This document shows positions 5,711 to 5,852 of a stretch of DNA of 5,852 bases, piece after piece. Numbering within the stretch: the first letter of the stretch is position 1; the number at the start of each line of letters is the position of its first letter. The translations under genes and the position numbers were made by a program. The stretch comes from Flavobacteriales bacterium (GTDB lineage: Bacteria; Bacteroidota; Bacteroidia; Flavobacteriales_D; Cryomorphaceae): positions 1-5,852 of the forward strand of contig JAIVHQ010000144.1 of assembly GCA_020200995.1 (NCBI GenBank). Direction: 5' to 3'. Under the pieces are notes generated by a model, which was not told where the DNA came from, did not search any database, and worked only from the letters and a program-made list of their open reading frames with translations.

Positions 5711-5852
5711 TCAGGTTTTGCGTTTCACATGTTGACCAAGAAAGTAAAAACACAAGATAGAAACGATCAAACATAAGAACCCCATCGGGTGAAATGCCGA
5801 TTCCACGAACTGCACTCGGCCGAAATTACACCTCAGGCATTTCGTTTTTAAC
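5711..5852 (-). CDS. Possible C-terminal end of a membrane protein (partial, window edge)
   Basis: On the - strand one frame is open from the right edge (first full codon at 5851) to TGA 5713-5711, giving 46 residues. It contains a CxxC (KCLRCN, like half a zinc ribbon), then a hydrophobic stretch GFLCLIVSILCFYFLG that would form one membrane helix, and a basic tail HVKRKT. That order of Cys pair, helix and basic tail is what a small zinc-ribbon membrane protein would show, but a 46-codon frame without a start can occur by chance. An inverted repeat at 5791-5843 overlaps it. Confidence 0.3.
   Translation of the reverse strand, partial: LKTKCLRCNFGRVQFVESAFHPMGFLCLIVSILCFYFLGQHVKRKT
5791..5849 (+). 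terminator. Inverted repeat followed by a T-run
   Basis: GAAATGCC (5791-5798) is perfectly complementary to GGCATTTC (5836-5843), with a 37-base loop holding the palindrome TCGGCCGA (5816-5823). Five T residues (5845-5849) follow, as in an intrinsic terminator for + strand transcripts, about 124 bases after the secreted protein gene. The loop is long for a terminator, and the block overlaps the possible - strand coding tail, so both cannot easily be right in their simplest form. Confidence 0.25.

Noticed and set aside
5529..5774. 81-codon - strand frame antisense to the small secreted gene
   Set aside because: Its second half is a Ser/Arg-rich antisense shadow of the secreted protein gene, and its hydrophobic start is not followed by a plausible protein. 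A different frame on the same strand (5711-5852) reads better.

Overview
This looks like chromosomal DNA from a member of the Bacteroidota, probably a Flavobacteriales-type marine or environmental organism. The evidence is indirect: a DUF3667 zinc-ribbon membrane protein, an RsiV-like DUF3298 lipoprotein, an SPFH (prohibitin-like) lipoprotein of the Bacteroidota kind, two small outer-membrane beta-barrels whose signal peptides end in Ala-Gln, weak Shine-Dalgarno sites, several GTG/TTG starts, and promoter-like TTTG/TAnnTTTG motifs. No rRNA, tRNA, CRISPR array, transposase or phage gene is visible. Nearly every protein is predicted to be exported or membrane-bound, so the window reads as a stretch of cell-envelope housekeeping and accessory genes, not a metabolic operon or defence island.

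Layout. Positions 1-2029 are read on the + strand: the tail of an unknown protein, a DUF3298 lipoprotein, a two-helix small membrane protein, and an outer-membrane beta-barrel gene broken by a perfect 14-bp tandem duplication. Positions 2100-4312 are read on the - strand: a GTG-started lipoprotein (4312-3602), a small beta-barrel (3537-3067), then a 384-bp gene-free gap holding a compact GC-rich multi-stem element, then an SPFH lipoprotein pseudogene (2682-2100) that carries both an internal deletion and a frameshift. Positions 4313-4549 are non-coding. A DUF3667 gene (- strand, 4550-5308) and a small secreted protein gene (+ strand, 5383-5667) are divergent and share a short control region. 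The right edge may hold the tail of a further - strand membrane protein.

How the genes relate. No pathway links them clearly. The lipoprotein at 4312-3602 and the barrel at 3537-3067 are only 64 bases apart and could be co-transcribed as an inner-leaflet lipoprotein/outer-membrane barrel pair. The most notable feature is decay: the two convergent genes that meet at 2030-2099 are both damaged, with three separate lesions within about 520 bp, while their flanks look intact. I found no convincing new multi-gene system. The items most worth following up are the 14-bp duplication (recent inactivation or a slippage switch), the SPFH remnant, and the structured element at 2829-2899.
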